NCBI GenBank assembly: GCA_964611125.1
Contig: CAZSZO010000012.1
Coordinates: forward strand, 20,242-84,241
Reading direction: 5' to 3'
DNA length: 64,000 nt
From: JAEUIX01 sp964611125
Lineage (GTDB): Bacteria; Planctomycetota; Phycisphaerae; Phycisphaerales; UBA1924
In this document: positions 25,449-34,451 of the stretch, in pieces
How the letters are laid out: every line of letters starts with the position of its first letter
Position numbering within the stretch: the first letter of the stretch is position 1
Translations under genes and position numbers: made by a program
Notes under the pieces: generated by a model
The model's input: the letters and a program-made list of their open reading frames with translations, nothing else
What the model was told of the DNA's origin: nothing
Database searches by the model: none

Positions 25449-26057
25449 GTGACCACTTCCTCATCTTCCTCCGCCCCGCAACCCCCGTCCCCACCCTCCC
25501 CCCCCTCCGATTTCCCCCGTCCCGTCGTCATGGAACGGCGGCCGCTCCACCACGGCCGGAAGTTCGACTACGAGCAGTTGGTGCTCCGCTCGCCGACGGG
25601 GCGGGTCTACACCCGCGAGTTGGTTCGCCACCCGGGCGCCGTGGTGGTGGTCCCCGTGGCCCGCCGGCCGGAGGGCCTGCGGGTGGTGCTCATCCGCGTC
25701 TACCGGGCGTCGATCGACGCGATGTCGGTGGAGTGCTGCGCCGGCACCCTGGAAAAGGGGGAGGATCCCGCGGTTTGCGCCGGACGCGAGCTGATCGAGG
25801 AGACCGGCTTCGAGGCCGGCCGGATCGTCTCGCTCGGGGCGTTCCGCACCTCGCCAGGGCTGTCGGATGAGATGATGCATGCGTTTGCCGCGACGGAACT
25901 CAAGCACGTCGGACAGGACCTCGAAGAAGACGAGGACATCGAGGTGTTCCAAGTCGCCCCCCAGGAAGCTCTGGCGATGATCGACCGCGGCGAAATCGCC
26001 GATGGCAAGTCCATCGCGGCGCTCCTGATCGCCCACCGGCGCGGCGCCCTCGACTGA
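25449..26057 (+). CDS. Nudix hydrolase, ADP-ribose pyrophosphatase type
   Basis: Protein of 202 aa, GTG 25449; an in-frame ATG at 25530 (starting MERRPL) is a fair alternative because the first 27 residues are a Ser/Pro-rich extension. The full Nudix box is present: G99, E105, R113-E114, E117-E118 and G120 follow the GX5EX7REUXEEXGU spacing. Upstream PVARRPEGLRVVLIRVYRASIDAMSVECCAGTLE matches the ADP-ribose pyrophosphatase subfamily, which splits ADP-ribose or nucleotide sugars to clear toxic intermediates. Transcribed divergently from topoisomerase VI B. Confidence 0.82.
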   Translation: MTTSSSSSAPQPPSPPSPPSDFPRPVVMERRPLHHGRKFDYEQLVLRSPTGRVYTRELVRHPGAVVVVPVARRPEGLRVVLIRVYRASIDAMSVECCAGTLEKGEDPAVCAGRELIEETGFEAGRIVSLGAFRTSPGLSDEMMHAFAATELKHVGQDLEEDEDIEVFQVAPQEALAMIDRGEIADGKSIAALLIAHRRGALD

Positions 26058-26097
26058 GCGCGCCGGGCGAAACCTGCGCCCGGTCCGTCCTCGCCGA

Positions 26098-26103
26098 TAT
26101 GCT
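26098..26103 (+). promoter_or_regulatory. Candidate -10 box (TATGCT) for the M50 protease gene
   Basis: TATGCT stands 33 nt before ATG 26137. Identical in sequence to the box before the Nudix gene. No convincing -35. Confidence 0.3.
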
Positions 26104-26136
26104 CATTGGCATCGTCCCACCGCTCGGCGCCCCCGT

Positions 26137-27243
26137 ATGGCCCTTCGTGACTCAGAATCCTGGCGGGAACAACCGTCCGACCCTTCCGACCGCGAGGGCG
26201 GCTGGCGCGGCGCGTTCGCGCGGCTCTTCGCCCCCGGCGCGAGCTTCTATGACTGGGCCCTGCCGCTCTACACGGCGTGGGGGATCCGCGTACGCCTGCA
26301 CGTGCTCTTCATCCTGATCGAGGGCGGGCTGCTGCTCGACGCCATGAAAGATCAGCGGCTGATGTGGGCGATCCTGAGCCCGCTGGCGGTCTTTCTGCTG
26401 GTGCTGCCGCACGAATACGGCCACTGCCTCGCCTGCCGGTGGCGCGGGGGTGACGCCGACGACATCCTGCTCTGGCCTCTGGGCGGCCTCGCCTCCTGCC
26501 GTCCGCCGCACAACTGGAAAGACAGCCTGATCACGACGCTGGGCGGCCCGATGACGCACGTGGTGCTGGCGCCGGTGCTCGCCGGGGCGGTGCTCCTCAG
26601 CGGCCTGAGCGCGAACGTCCTGCTGTTCAACCCGCTGTATCAGTGGTCGGCCCTCGGCGGCGAGTCGGCGACCTATTGGCAGGTGGCCATCTGGGTGATG
26701 TACTGCGCGAACATCAAGCTCTTCCTGTTCAACATGCTGCTGCCGATGTTCCCCATGGACGCCGGGCGGGTGCTGCAGGAGTTGCTCTGGCGCAAGATCG
26801 GCTGGAAGCGGTCGATGGCCGTGGCGGTGAATGTCGGCCTCGCGGTCGCGATCGTGATCGGCGTCCTGAGCGCGATCTCGATGGCGACGGCCCGCGGCAG
26901 CGGGATGCTGCTGGGGCTCGCGTTCTTTGGCGGCATGACCTGCTGGCAGGAGAAGCAGCGGCTCCGACTGATGGAGCTCGCCGGCGATGAGCCCACGGAG
27001 TTTGAATTCAACGAGTCCCTCCGCATGCGCCCCGAGGATGACGAGCGGGAGCGCCGCAAGCAGGAGGCCGCGGACCGCAAGGCCCGGCTCGCCGCGGAGC
27101 GCAAGGCCGAGGACGCCCGGCGCGAGCAGGAAGAAGTCGACCGCATCCTGGCCAAGATCGCCGCCGCCGGCCTGGCCAGCCTCACCCGGGCCGAGAAGCG
27201 GACCCTCGAGAACGCCACGGCCAAGAAGCGCGGCGGCGGATGA
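26137..27243 (+). CDS. M50 (site-2) intramembrane metalloprotease
   Basis: Protein of 368 aa, polytopic. HEYGH (92-96) is the zinc site HExxH, and NMLLPMFPMDAGR (from residue 199) supplies the NxxPxxxxDG motif with Asp208, so both metal-binding elements are present. It has four to six hydrophobic segments (e.g. 52-68, 78-92, 134-158, 182-206, 222-262). After the last membrane segment a charged Arg/Glu coiled-coil of about 60 residues leads to a tail with VDRILAKIAAAGLASLTRAEKRTLENAT, which recurs in the neighbouring rhomboid. No PDZ domain. Substrate unknown; transmembrane-regulator cleavage is the family role. Confidence 0.85.
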   Translation: MALRDSESWREQPSDPSDREGGWRGAFARLFAPGASFYDWALPLYTAWGIRVRLHVLFILIEGGLLLDAMKDQRLMWAILSPLAVFLLVLPHEYGHCLACRWRGGDADDILLWPLGGLASCRPPHNWKDSLITTLGGPMTHVVLAPVLAGAVLLSGLSANVLLFNPLYQWSALGGESATYWQVAIWVMYCANIKLFLFNMLLPMFPMDAGRVLQELLWRKIGWKRSMAVAVNVGLAVAIVIGVLSAISMATARGSGMLLGLAFFGGMTCWQEKQRLRLMELAGDEPTEFEFNESLRMRPEDDERERRKQEAADRKARLAAERKAEDARREQEEVDRILAKIAAAGLASLTRAEKRTLENATAKKRGGG

Positions 27244-27466
27244 GCGTTCGGGGTCGCCCGGCCGCCCGGCCGCTCTGCCGGAGGCCGCTCCCCCACACCG
27301 CCCCCCCGCACCGCCCTCCGCAAAATCGAGGGGCTCGCTCCCGGAACAATGAGGCAGCCGGAAGAAAGCCCGCCCGCTCGCGCGTAGCGTTCGCCCGGTG
27401 TCGGCCCTCTCCCGCAGCGCTCTCCCCGCCTCCCCCGATCCGATCCAAGATCCGAGACCTCCCCCG

Positions 27467-28633
27467 ATGGGCCTCGCCGACCGCGACTACTACCGCAAGG
27501 ACATTGATTCCCTCCAGCGCGGCTCCCGCGTCGGCGTTCTGGGGTTTCTTTCGATCAACACCTGGTTGATCGTCGTGAACGTCGCGATCTTCTTCGTGGC
27601 GGTGGGGATGTCGTCGACTCCGGCGCTGCGGGCGCCGCTCTTCTACCAGCCCCGGTTCGAGGCGACGACGACTCCCGCCCAGATGGTCCGCGCCCGCTAC
27701 CTGCCCCAGGCCATCAGGCCGAATCTGCCGGTGCAGACCATCGAGCTCTACGACCCTGAGACGGTCGTGCAGACCCCGCAGGGCCAGGCCTTCGTGGTGA
27801 TCGGCCAGCAGCAGGTGGCGATGGTCTCGTGGCTTGACTTTGCCGGGCACTTCTCGACTGATCGGGTGATCTGGCGGTGGGAGATCTGGCGGTTCCTCAC
27901 CTTCCAGTTCCTGCACGCAAGCCCGATGCACCTGCTGCTGAACATGATGGGCCTCTACTTCTTCGGCGGCCTCGTCGAGCAGTATCTGGGGTCCTACCGC
28001 TACGCGGCGTTCTATCTCACCTGCGGCATCTTCGGGGCCGTCAGCTACCTCGCGCTCAACCTGCTGGGCGCCTATATCTTCCCGCACACGCGCATTCCCG
28101 GCCTGCTGTTCGAAGACCCCGCCACGCCGCTGGTGGGCGCCTCGGCGGGGATCTTCGGCGTCCTGATGGCCGCGGCGTTCATCGCGCCCAAGTCCATCGT
28201 CCACGTCTTTGGGATCATCCCGCTGAAGACGCGCACCGCGGTGTACCTGTTCACGGGCATTTCCGTCTACAACCTCGTCTTCGGCTCGGCCAACGCCGGC
28301 GGCGAAGCCGCCCACGTGGGCGGCGCCATCGCGGGCTACTTCTTCATCCGCCGCACGCACCTGCTGCGCGACTTTTTCGACATCCTGGGACAAGGCGGGA
28401 GGAGCGGGGGCGGCGGCCGGGGGGCGGGGAGCGGCGGCGCCGGGGGGCCGGCCCGCGGGCGCGCCGGTGGGCGCGGCGGCGCTTTGGGCGGCGCTCTGGG
28501 GGGCGGGATCACCGCCGAGGTGGACCGCATCCTGGCGAAGGTTCGTGAGCAGGGCCTGCAATCCCTGAGCGACAGCGAGAAGCAGACGCTGCGCGACGCC
28601 ACTTCGGCCCAGCGGGGCGCATCGCGTGGGTGA
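27467..28633 (+). CDS. Rhomboid family intramembrane serine protease
   Basis: Protein of 388 aa; start ATG 27467 gives MGLADRDYYR, a natural N-terminus, while the upstream GTG 27398 (7 nt after TAGCGT) would add 23 Pro/Ser-rich residues. Serine 226 lies in GASAG and His283 in AAHVGG, forming the catalytic pair; HASPMHLLLNMMGLYFFG (from 150) is the classic rhomboid TM2. A large loop (50-130) follows TM1. The C-terminal ~80 residues are a Gly-rich linker and a VDRILAKVREQGLQSLSDSEKQTL tail similar to the M50 neighbour. The last 8 bp overlap tgt. Confidence 0.88.
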   Translation: MGLADRDYYRKDIDSLQRGSRVGVLGFLSINTWLIVVNVAIFFVAVGMSSTPALRAPLFYQPRFEATTTPAQMVRARYLPQAIRPNLPVQTIELYDPETVVQTPQGQAFVVIGQQQVAMVSWLDFAGHFSTDRVIWRWEIWRFLTFQFLHASPMHLLLNMMGLYFFGGLVEQYLGSYRYAAFYLTCGIFGAVSYLALNLLGAYIFPHTRIPGLLFEDPATPLVGASAGIFGVLMAAAFIAPKSIVHVFGIIPLKTRTAVYLFTGISVYNLVFGSANAGGEAAHVGGAIAGYFFIRRTHLLRDFFDILGQGGRSGGGGRGAGSGGAGGPARGRAGGRGGALGGALGGGITAEVDRILAKVREQGLQSLSDSEKQTLRDATSAQRGASRG

Positions 28634-29966
28634 CCCTGTTCGGCTGACCATCCTTGGGCGCTCGGCCCGGTCGCGGGCCCGCCTCGGGCGCGTCTCGACC
28701 CCGCATGGCGAGTTCGACACCCCGGCGTTCATGCCCGTCGGCACACGCGGCACAGTCAAAGGCGTGCCGCCCCACCTGGTGGCCGCCACCGGCGCCCAGA
28801 TCTGCCTGGCCAACACCTACCACCTGATGCTCCGGCCGGGCTCGGAGCTGGTCGCGCGCATGGGCGGCCTGCATGAGTTCATCAACTGGCCCCGTCCGAT
28901 CCTGACCGATAGCGGCGGCTACCAGGCCTATTCGATGGCCGACATCAACGCCATCGATGACGACGGGGTGACGTTCATGTCGATCATCGACGGCGCCACC
29001 GTGCGGCTGACGCCTGAGCGGGCGATGGAGGTCCAGAACCAGCTCGGGGCCGACATCATCATGGCCTTTGACGACTGCCCGCCCTCGGCCCAGCCGGAGG
29101 TCGCCGGCGGGGCCAGCGGAGATGACGCGGCGCCGGACGCAACGCCCGCCGAACAGCCCGCCGACCCGCGTCTGCTTCGGGCCGTTCGGCGCGACTCCGG
29201 GCGCGGGGCCGCGAGCGAGCGGGCTGGGGGTGGTGGCGGGGCACGCAAGGGCGACTACGACCACGCCCAGCGCCTCGCCACCGCCAACGAGCGGACCATC
29301 CGCTGGCTGGAGCGGTGCAAGCGGGCCCACGCCCGCGCGGGCGATCAGGCGCTCTTCGGAATCATCCAGGGCGGGGCTGATCTCGACCGCCGGACCTGGT
29401 CGGCCCAGCGGGTGACGGCCATCGACCTGCCGGGCTACGCCATCGGCGGGGTGGCCGTGGGTGAGCAATTCGAGGACATTGTGCGTGTCGTCCGCCACAC
29501 GGCGCCGCTCATGCCGGATGACAAGCCCCGTTATCTGATGGGCGTGGGGTATGAGCGCGACCTGCTGGCGGCGGTGCTGAGCGGGGTGGACATGTTCGAT
29601 TGCGTGCTGCCGACGCGCAACGGGCGCAATGCGTGCGCCTTCACGCCGGCCGGGGCGCTGAAGCTCCGCAACGCCAAGTATGCCGAGGATCCGGGGCCCC
29701 TGCAGCCGGGGTGCGATTGCCTGGCGTGCGCCGGAGCGCCGGGCGGGGGGCCCGAATCCAGCAAGGGCTTCTCGCGGGCCTACATCCGTCACCTGTTCAT
29801 CGCGGGGGAGATGCTGGGGCCGATCCTCGTGAGCATCCATAATCTGCGGCATTTTCAGAGTTTCATGGCGGATGTTCGGGCCGCGATCGTGACCGATGCC
29901 TGGGAGGCCCTGATTGATCGGTATCCGGTCGCCTCTCCCGGGGTTTCAGCCCTCCCGGCGTCCTAA
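28626..29966 (+). CDS. tgt: tRNA-guanine transglycosylase
   Basis: Protein of 446 aa, GTG start overlapping the rhomboid stop. Exchanges guanine-34 for a queuine precursor in tRNAs for Asp, Asn, His and Tyr. Motifs: GTVKG (42-46), LANTYHL, LTDSGGYQ (93-100, usually SGGFQ), catalytic Asp in FDCVLPTRNGRN, and zinc ligands CDCLAC plus His in YIRHLF, ending IHNLRHF. Two insertions distinguish it: about 55 residues of Ala/Asp/Gly/Pro-rich sequence (~154-208) directly after the conserved FDDCPP, and a Gly-rich loop between the zinc Cys and SRAYIRHL. Usual length is about 370-390. Followed by yajC and secDF, an order conserved in bacteria. Confidence 0.92.
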   Translation: MGDPVRLTILGRSARSRARLGRVSTPHGEFDTPAFMPVGTRGTVKGVPPHLVAATGAQICLANTYHLMLRPGSELVARMGGLHEFINWPRPILTDSGGYQAYSMADINAIDDDGVTFMSIIDGATVRLTPERAMEVQNQLGADIIMAFDDCPPSAQPEVAGGASGDDAAPDATPAEQPADPRLLRAVRRDSGRGAASERAGGGGGARKGDYDHAQRLATANERTIRWLERCKRAHARAGDQALFGIIQGGADLDRRTWSAQRVTAIDLPGYAIGGVAVGEQFEDIVRVVRHTAPLMPDDKPRYLMGVGYERDLLAAVLSGVDMFDCVLPTRNGRNACAFTPAGALKLRNAKYAEDPGPLQPGCDCLACAGAPGGGPESSKGFSRAYIRHLFIAGEMLGPILVSIHNLRHFQSFMADVRAAIVTDAWEALIDRYPVASPGVSALPAS

Positions 29967-30076
29967 TATCCCGGTTCCTCCGGGACCCTGGGGCGACGTG
30001 GCCCCAAGGCGCCTGGATCGCGCCGCGTGCGCGCCGATCGGGCGCGCCGGGCGGTTGGTGCTTCGCTGAGCCTTCC

Positions 30077-30592
30077 ATGACCCAGTTCCTTGCCGTCACA
30101 CTCGCCCAGGCCGCCAGCCCTCCGCAGTCATCTCCGGCCACGCCGGTCCAGATTGAGGGCCTGCCTCCGTCAGCCCCCGCCCCTGGAGGCGCGGCCAGCG
30201 GCGGCCCGACCGGTGTTCCGCTGATCCCCGCCGGGCCCGGAAGTCCGCCGCCGCGGCCGGCGACGAGCGGCGATCTCATGACCTCGTTCCTGCCGATGCT
30301 GGTGGTGGTGGTGGTGTTCTTCGTGATGGTCTCGCTGATGAACCGCCGGCAGGACAAGAAGAAGGTCGAGATGCTCCAGAGCCTGGGCAAGCGCGACAAG
30401 GTGCAGACCGTCGGCGGCGTGATCGGCGAGGTTGAGGAGGTCGGGACCGACGACGTCATCGTGCGCACGGCCGAGTCCACGCGCATCCGCTTCGCGAAGA
30501 CGGCGGTGGTGCACATCCTCAAGAAGCACGGGGCCCCGGCGGCTTCGGCCCAGGCCGAGGCCAAGCCGCAGGCCGAGAAGTCCGCAGTCTGA
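30077..30592 (+). CDS. yajC: Preprotein translocase accessory subunit YajC
   Basis: Protein of 171 aa. One membrane segment (about residues 75-92, MLVVVVVFFVMVSLM) followed by the YajC core NRRQDKKKVEMLQSLGKRDKVQTVGGVIGEVEEV, which matches the family. The N-terminal ~70 residues are Pro/Ala-rich and longer than in E. coli YajC (110 aa); the C-terminus is Ala/Lys-rich. Works with SecDF beside SecYEG. Its position between tgt and secDF is the conserved one. Confidence 0.88.
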   Translation: MTQFLAVTLAQAASPPQSSPATPVQIEGLPPSAPAPGGAASGGPTGVPLIPAGPGSPPPRPATSGDLMTSFLPMLVVVVVFFVMVSLMNRRQDKKKVEMLQSLGKRDKVQTVGGVIGEVEEVGTDDVIVRTAESTRIRFAKTAVVHILKKHGAPAASAQAEAKPQAEKSAV

Positions 30593-30702
30593 TTCTCCGC
30601 GGGGCGCGTTCGCCGCCCGGCGCTCACGCACTTTCGCCCAGTTCATCGCAGGGCCGCTGGCCCGCCAGAGTTTGTCGGTTCGTCGCTCCTTACGGATTCA
30701 CC

Positions 30703-33700
30703 ATGCGAAACCTTGTCTGGCACACGTTTGTCATCCTCGCCGCGCTGGTCCTGGCGGTGGTCGCGATCACCCCGCCGGAGACGAAGCTCCGGTTGAACAA
30801 GGACCTTGTCGGCGGCACGACGCTGACGTACCAGGTCGACGTCCGCCCGACGGACCCGCCCGACACGCTGACGAAGGTGATCGAGCTGCTCAAGCGGCGC
30901 ATCGATCCCAACGGCCTGATGGAGATCCAGTTCGAGGCCCAGGGGACCGACCGCATCGCCATCACCATGGCGCTGGCCAACGACTCGGTCCGCAAGGGCC
31001 GCGAGCAGTTCGAAGCGGTGCTGCAGCAGTTGACGCAGGGGGCGGTCTCGCTCGACCAGTTGAATCGCACGCTGGCCAGGACCGGTCCCGACCGGGCTGC
31101 GGAGCTCGAGAGCCTTTCCGGCGGCGACGCCGACCGGCGGCGGCTGCTGCTGGACGCGTCGGCGAAGTACGACGCGGCGCAGGCCGCGAGCGCTGCGTTC
31201 AGGGAGGCCTCGCCCGCCCTCGAGAAGACCATCGACGAGCTCAGCCGCCAGGTTGAAGAGGCGCAGCAGCGCCGGGCCCCGCAGACGGAGATTGACGGTT
31301 TGCAGGCCCGCCTGCGCGAGTTCAAGCGGGAGCTCGACAAGGCCGCCGAGGCCCCGGCGATCGCGGAGCTCGACTTTGAGAAGGCCCGCTCGGCGGTGCT
31401 CGACACGACGATCTCGGAGGCGGAGGTGCGGCGGCTCCTGGAGCTGCCCCGCGAAGGGCGGAGCTACCGCGGCGCGGGGGGCGCGATGGCGCGGCTCAAC
31501 AGCCCGCGTGAGCGGGCCCTGGAGCGGCTCAAGACCAAGTACCCCAGCGCGGGCGCCCGGATCGACGCCGTCGTGGCCGAGCACGACCGGTACCAGTCGT
31601 CCCGGTCGTCGCTCGACGACCCAGCCGACCTGCAGCGGCTGCTGCGCGGGGCTGGCGTGCTGAGCTTCCGCATCACCGTCAAGCCGGGGGAGATTCCCGA
31701 AGAGGCGGCCCTGCGGGCCGAGATCCGCGAGAAGGGGCCCAAGGGCGTCCGCTCGCCCTCCTACCACTGGTACAAGATCAACAAAGAGGACGCCTGGTTC
31801 GACAACAAGGAGCAGGAGAAGGCGCTCTTCACGAATCCCGCCGGCTACTTCGCCTCGCGCGGGCACGTCGTCGAAGAGATCGACGGCCAGTACTGGATGC
31901 TCTGCTACGACACCAAGGGCAAGCGGCTGACCCAGGCCGAGGGCGCCTGGAGCCTTCGGTCGGCCCGTCCGGGCGTCGACCCGGAGCGGGGGACCCAGTG
32001 CATCGTTTTCGAGATGGACAGCCTGGGCGGCGAGAAGATGGGCCAGCTCACCGACGGCAACCGCCAGAACAGCATGGGTGTGCTGCTCGACGATGAGGTG
32101 TACACCGCCCCGACGATCCAGAGCCGCATCGGCAACCGCGGCCAGATCACGGGCAACTTCAGCGAGGCCGAGATCAGCTACATCGTGCGCGTGCTGGCCG
32201 CGGGCTCGCTCTCGGCCAAGCTCTCGCCCGAGCCGATCAGCCAGGTGACGATCTCCCCCGAGCTGGGGCGCGACAACCTGGACAAGGGCCTGCGGGCCGG
32301 CGTGTTGGCGTTCATCGCCATCGCGGTGTTCATGAGCGTGTACTACTTCACGTTCGGCTTCGTCTCGATCGTGGCCCTGTTCTTCAACGCCCTGATGATC
32401 CTGGCGGCCATGGCCGCCCAGCACGCGGCCTTCAGCCTCCCGGCCATCGCGGGCGTCATCCTCACCTTCGGCATGGCCGTTGACGCCAACGTGCTGGTTT
32501 ACGAGCGCATCCGCGAGGAAATGTCCAACGGAGAGGACCTGAAATCCGCCCTTCGGCTGGGTTTCAGTCGGGCCCTCTCGGCGATCGTCGACGGGCACGT
32601 CACCGTCCTGATCGTCTGCGTCATCCTGGGGATCGTCGGCACGCAGGAGATCAAGGGCTTCGCGATCACCATGTCGGTGGGCGCCGTCGCCACGCTGTTC
32701 ACGCAGCTGTACTGCACCCGCTGGATGTTCACGATCCTGATCGAGAAGTTCGGCCTGCGCAAGATGAGCATGCTCCCCATCGCCGTGCCCGCGATCCAGG
32801 GCATCTTCCACCTCAACGTCGACTGGATGCGCTACCGCTTCATTTTCATCGGATTCTCGGTGCTGCTGACGGTGCTGTGCGCGGTCACCCTGATCGTGCG
32901 CTCGGGCGACATCCTCGACACGGAGTTCACCGGCGGCAGCAAGGTCACCATCATCCTCAAGGAGCAGAGCCCCGGCGGCCCGCGCCTGACCATGACCCGC
33001 AAGGAGGTCCAGGACCGCGTCAGCCAGCTCGCCTCGGAGGGCGAGAAGTCCGCCGACCCCGTTCAGAAGGCGTTCGCCAACCTCCGCGAGGCCCGCGTCC
33101 GCGTCATCATCAACAACACCGACGATGTGCCCGCCGCTGAACGGGGCATTCGCTCGAGCACCTTCGAGATCAAGACCGCCATCACCAACACCGGGCTGCT
33201 CCGCGACGGTCTCTCCAGGGTCTTCGCCGACAAGATGGAAGTCCTCCAGGCCCTGAACTTCGACGGCCGCTCGGAGACCGACGAAGCCCGCTGGCCGATT
33301 CGCCCCGTCATCAGCGACCAGCTCGCCGATATCCCCGGCGTGGGGCTCCGCCAGCGCGAGCCCGAGTTCGTCGGCGGCGCCGCGGTGGTCTTCGCCAACT
33401 TCGACCCCCGCCCGAGCCTCTCGTCGCTCGAAGCCCGCGTCAAGGCCATCAAGGGCAAGAGCGGGCCCGAGTACGCCGAGGCCGCCGCCCGCAAGTACAA
33501 GTGGGTCATCCTCCGGGGCTCCCCCGAGGCCGTGCAGGACGCGGTGCTGCTGGTGCAGGATGAGCGGTACAACTTCATCACCGACCAGCAGAACTGGCAG
33601 TCCGGGCTGCGCAAGTCATCGTGGACGGTGCTGCAAGAGGCGCTGGGCCAAGCGAGCTCGTCAGCCAGCGTCGAGTCATTCAGCTCGTCGGTCGCGAGCG

Positions 33701-34344
33701 CCTTCCGGGCCCGCGCCGTCATCGCCGTGCTCCTTTCGGCCCTGCTGATCACGATCTACATCTGGGTGCGGTTCGCGTCGGTGCGGTACTCGCTGGCGGC
33801 CATCATGACCTCGCTGCACGACTGCCTGGTGGCCGTCGGGCTCATCGCCATGGGCGAAGTCATCTACACCAACACCCCCGGACTGGCTCACGCCCTGGGC
33901 ATCCTCCCCTTCAAGATCGACCTCAACGTCATCGCCTCCGTGTTGACCATTCTGGGCTATTCACTCAACGACACCATCGTCGTCATGGACCGCATCCGTG
34001 AAAAGCGCGGGAAGCTCCCCTATGCCAGCCGCGAGGTCATCAACCGCGCCATCAACGACACCATCAGCCGAACCATCATCACCGGCGGAACCACGCTGAT
34101 CGCGACGCTGGTCCTCTACATCGTTGGCGGCGAGGCCGTTCGGGCCTTCGCCTTCGCCTTCGTCGTCGGCATCCTCGTCGGCACCTACTCCTCCATCGCC
34201 GTCGCGGCGCCGATCGTCTGGGTCCGAAAGGGCGACCCGCACGAGGGCGACCCTGCCGAGGGCGGCGTCCGGCCCCCCCTCAACCCCGCCAACCCGGCCA
34301 ATCCTGCGCTCCCCCCCGGTGGAGGGCAGCCCACGTTCGGGTGA
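30703..34344 (+). CDS. secDF: SecD-SecF fusion protein of the Sec translocon
   Basis: Protein of 1213 aa carrying SecD (~1-690) and SecF (~700-1190) in one chain, about twelve membrane segments. The SecD half has the early VGGTTLTYQVDV motif, the P1 domain ending MGVLLDDEVYTAPTIQSRI, then GLRAGVLAFIAIAVFMSVYY, and GMAVDANVLVYERIREE. The SecF half starts FTGGSKVTI and has GYSLNDTIVVMDRIREKRG. Conserved membrane Asp residues for proton-driven pulling are present in both (TFGMAVDANV and GYSLNDT). A ~180-residue charged coiled-coil insertion (~125-310) in the first periplasmic domain is absent from E. coli SecD. The C-terminus is Pro-rich. Confidence 0.93.
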   Translation: MRNLVWHTFVILAALVLAVVAITPPETKLRLNKDLVGGTTLTYQVDVRPTDPPDTLTKVIELLKRRIDPNGLMEIQFEAQGTDRIAITMALANDSVRKGREQFEAVLQQLTQGAVSLDQLNRTLARTGPDRAAELESLSGGDADRRRLLLDASAKYDAAQAASAAFREASPALEKTIDELSRQVEEAQQRRAPQTEIDGLQARLREFKRELDKAAEAPAIAELDFEKARSAVLDTTISEAEVRRLLELPREGRSYRGAGGAMARLNSPRERALERLKTKYPSAGARIDAVVAEHDRYQSSRSSLDDPADLQRLLRGAGVLSFRITVKPGEIPEEAALRAEIREKGPKGVRSPSYHWYKINKEDAWFDNKEQEKALFTNPAGYFASRGHVVEEIDGQYWMLCYDTKGKRLTQAEGAWSLRSARPGVDPERGTQCIVFEMDSLGGEKMGQLTDGNRQNSMGVLLDDEVYTAPTIQSRIGNRGQITGNFSEAEISYIVRVLAAGSLSAKLSPEPISQVTISPELGRDNLDKGLRAGVLAFIAIAVFMSVYYFTFGFVSIVALFFNALMILAAMAAQHAAFSLPAIAGVILTFGMAVDANVLVYERIREEMSNGEDLKSALRLGFSRALSAIVDGHVTVLIVCVILGIVGTQEIKGFAITMSVGAVATLFTQLYCTRWMFTILIEKFGLRKMSMLPIAVPAIQGIFHLNVDWMRYRFIFIGFSVLLTVLCAVTLIVRSGDILDTEFTGGSKVTIILKEQSPGGPRLTMTRKEVQDRVSQLASEGEKSADPVQKAFANLREARVRVIINNTDDVPAAERGIRSSTFEIKTAITNTGLLRDGLSRVFADKMEVLQALNFDGRSETDEARWPIRPVISDQLADIPGVGLRQREPEFVGGAAVVFANFDPRPSLSSLEARVKAIKGKSGPEYAEAAARKYKWVILRGSPEAVQDAVLLVQDERYNFITDQQNWQSGLRKSSWTVLQEALGQASSSASVESFSSSVASAFRARAVIAVLLSALLITIYIWVRFASVRYSLAAIMTSLHDCLVAVGLIAMGEVIYTNTPGLAHALGILPFKIDLNVIASVLTILGYSLNDTIVVMDRIREKRGKLPYASREVINRAINDTISRTIITGGTTLIATLVLYIVGGEAVRAFAFAFVVGILVGTYSSIAVAAPIVWVRKGDPHEGDPAEGGVRPPLNPANPANPALPPGGGQPTFG

Positions 34345-34372
34345 TCCGCGTCCGAGAACCACTCCGGTGCAC

Positions 34373-34404
34373 TTGAACCCCGGAGCGCCGCTGGCCGATA
34401 TTCT
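34373..34404 (+). promoter_or_regulatory. Weak promoter candidate before the LysM gene
   Basis: TTGAAC (34373-34378) and TATTCT (34399-34404) with a 20-bp spacer, about 48 nt before the start. The spacer is long, so this is tentative. Confidence 0.25.
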
Positions 34405-34451
34405 TCCTGGAGGCGTTCCGCGCCTGCCCGCCTCGTCTCCGGTGCGCACCC

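Noticed and set aside
30643..32811. 722-codon minus-strand frame opposite secDF
   Set aside because: Shadow of a conserved gene; no domain, no start signal.
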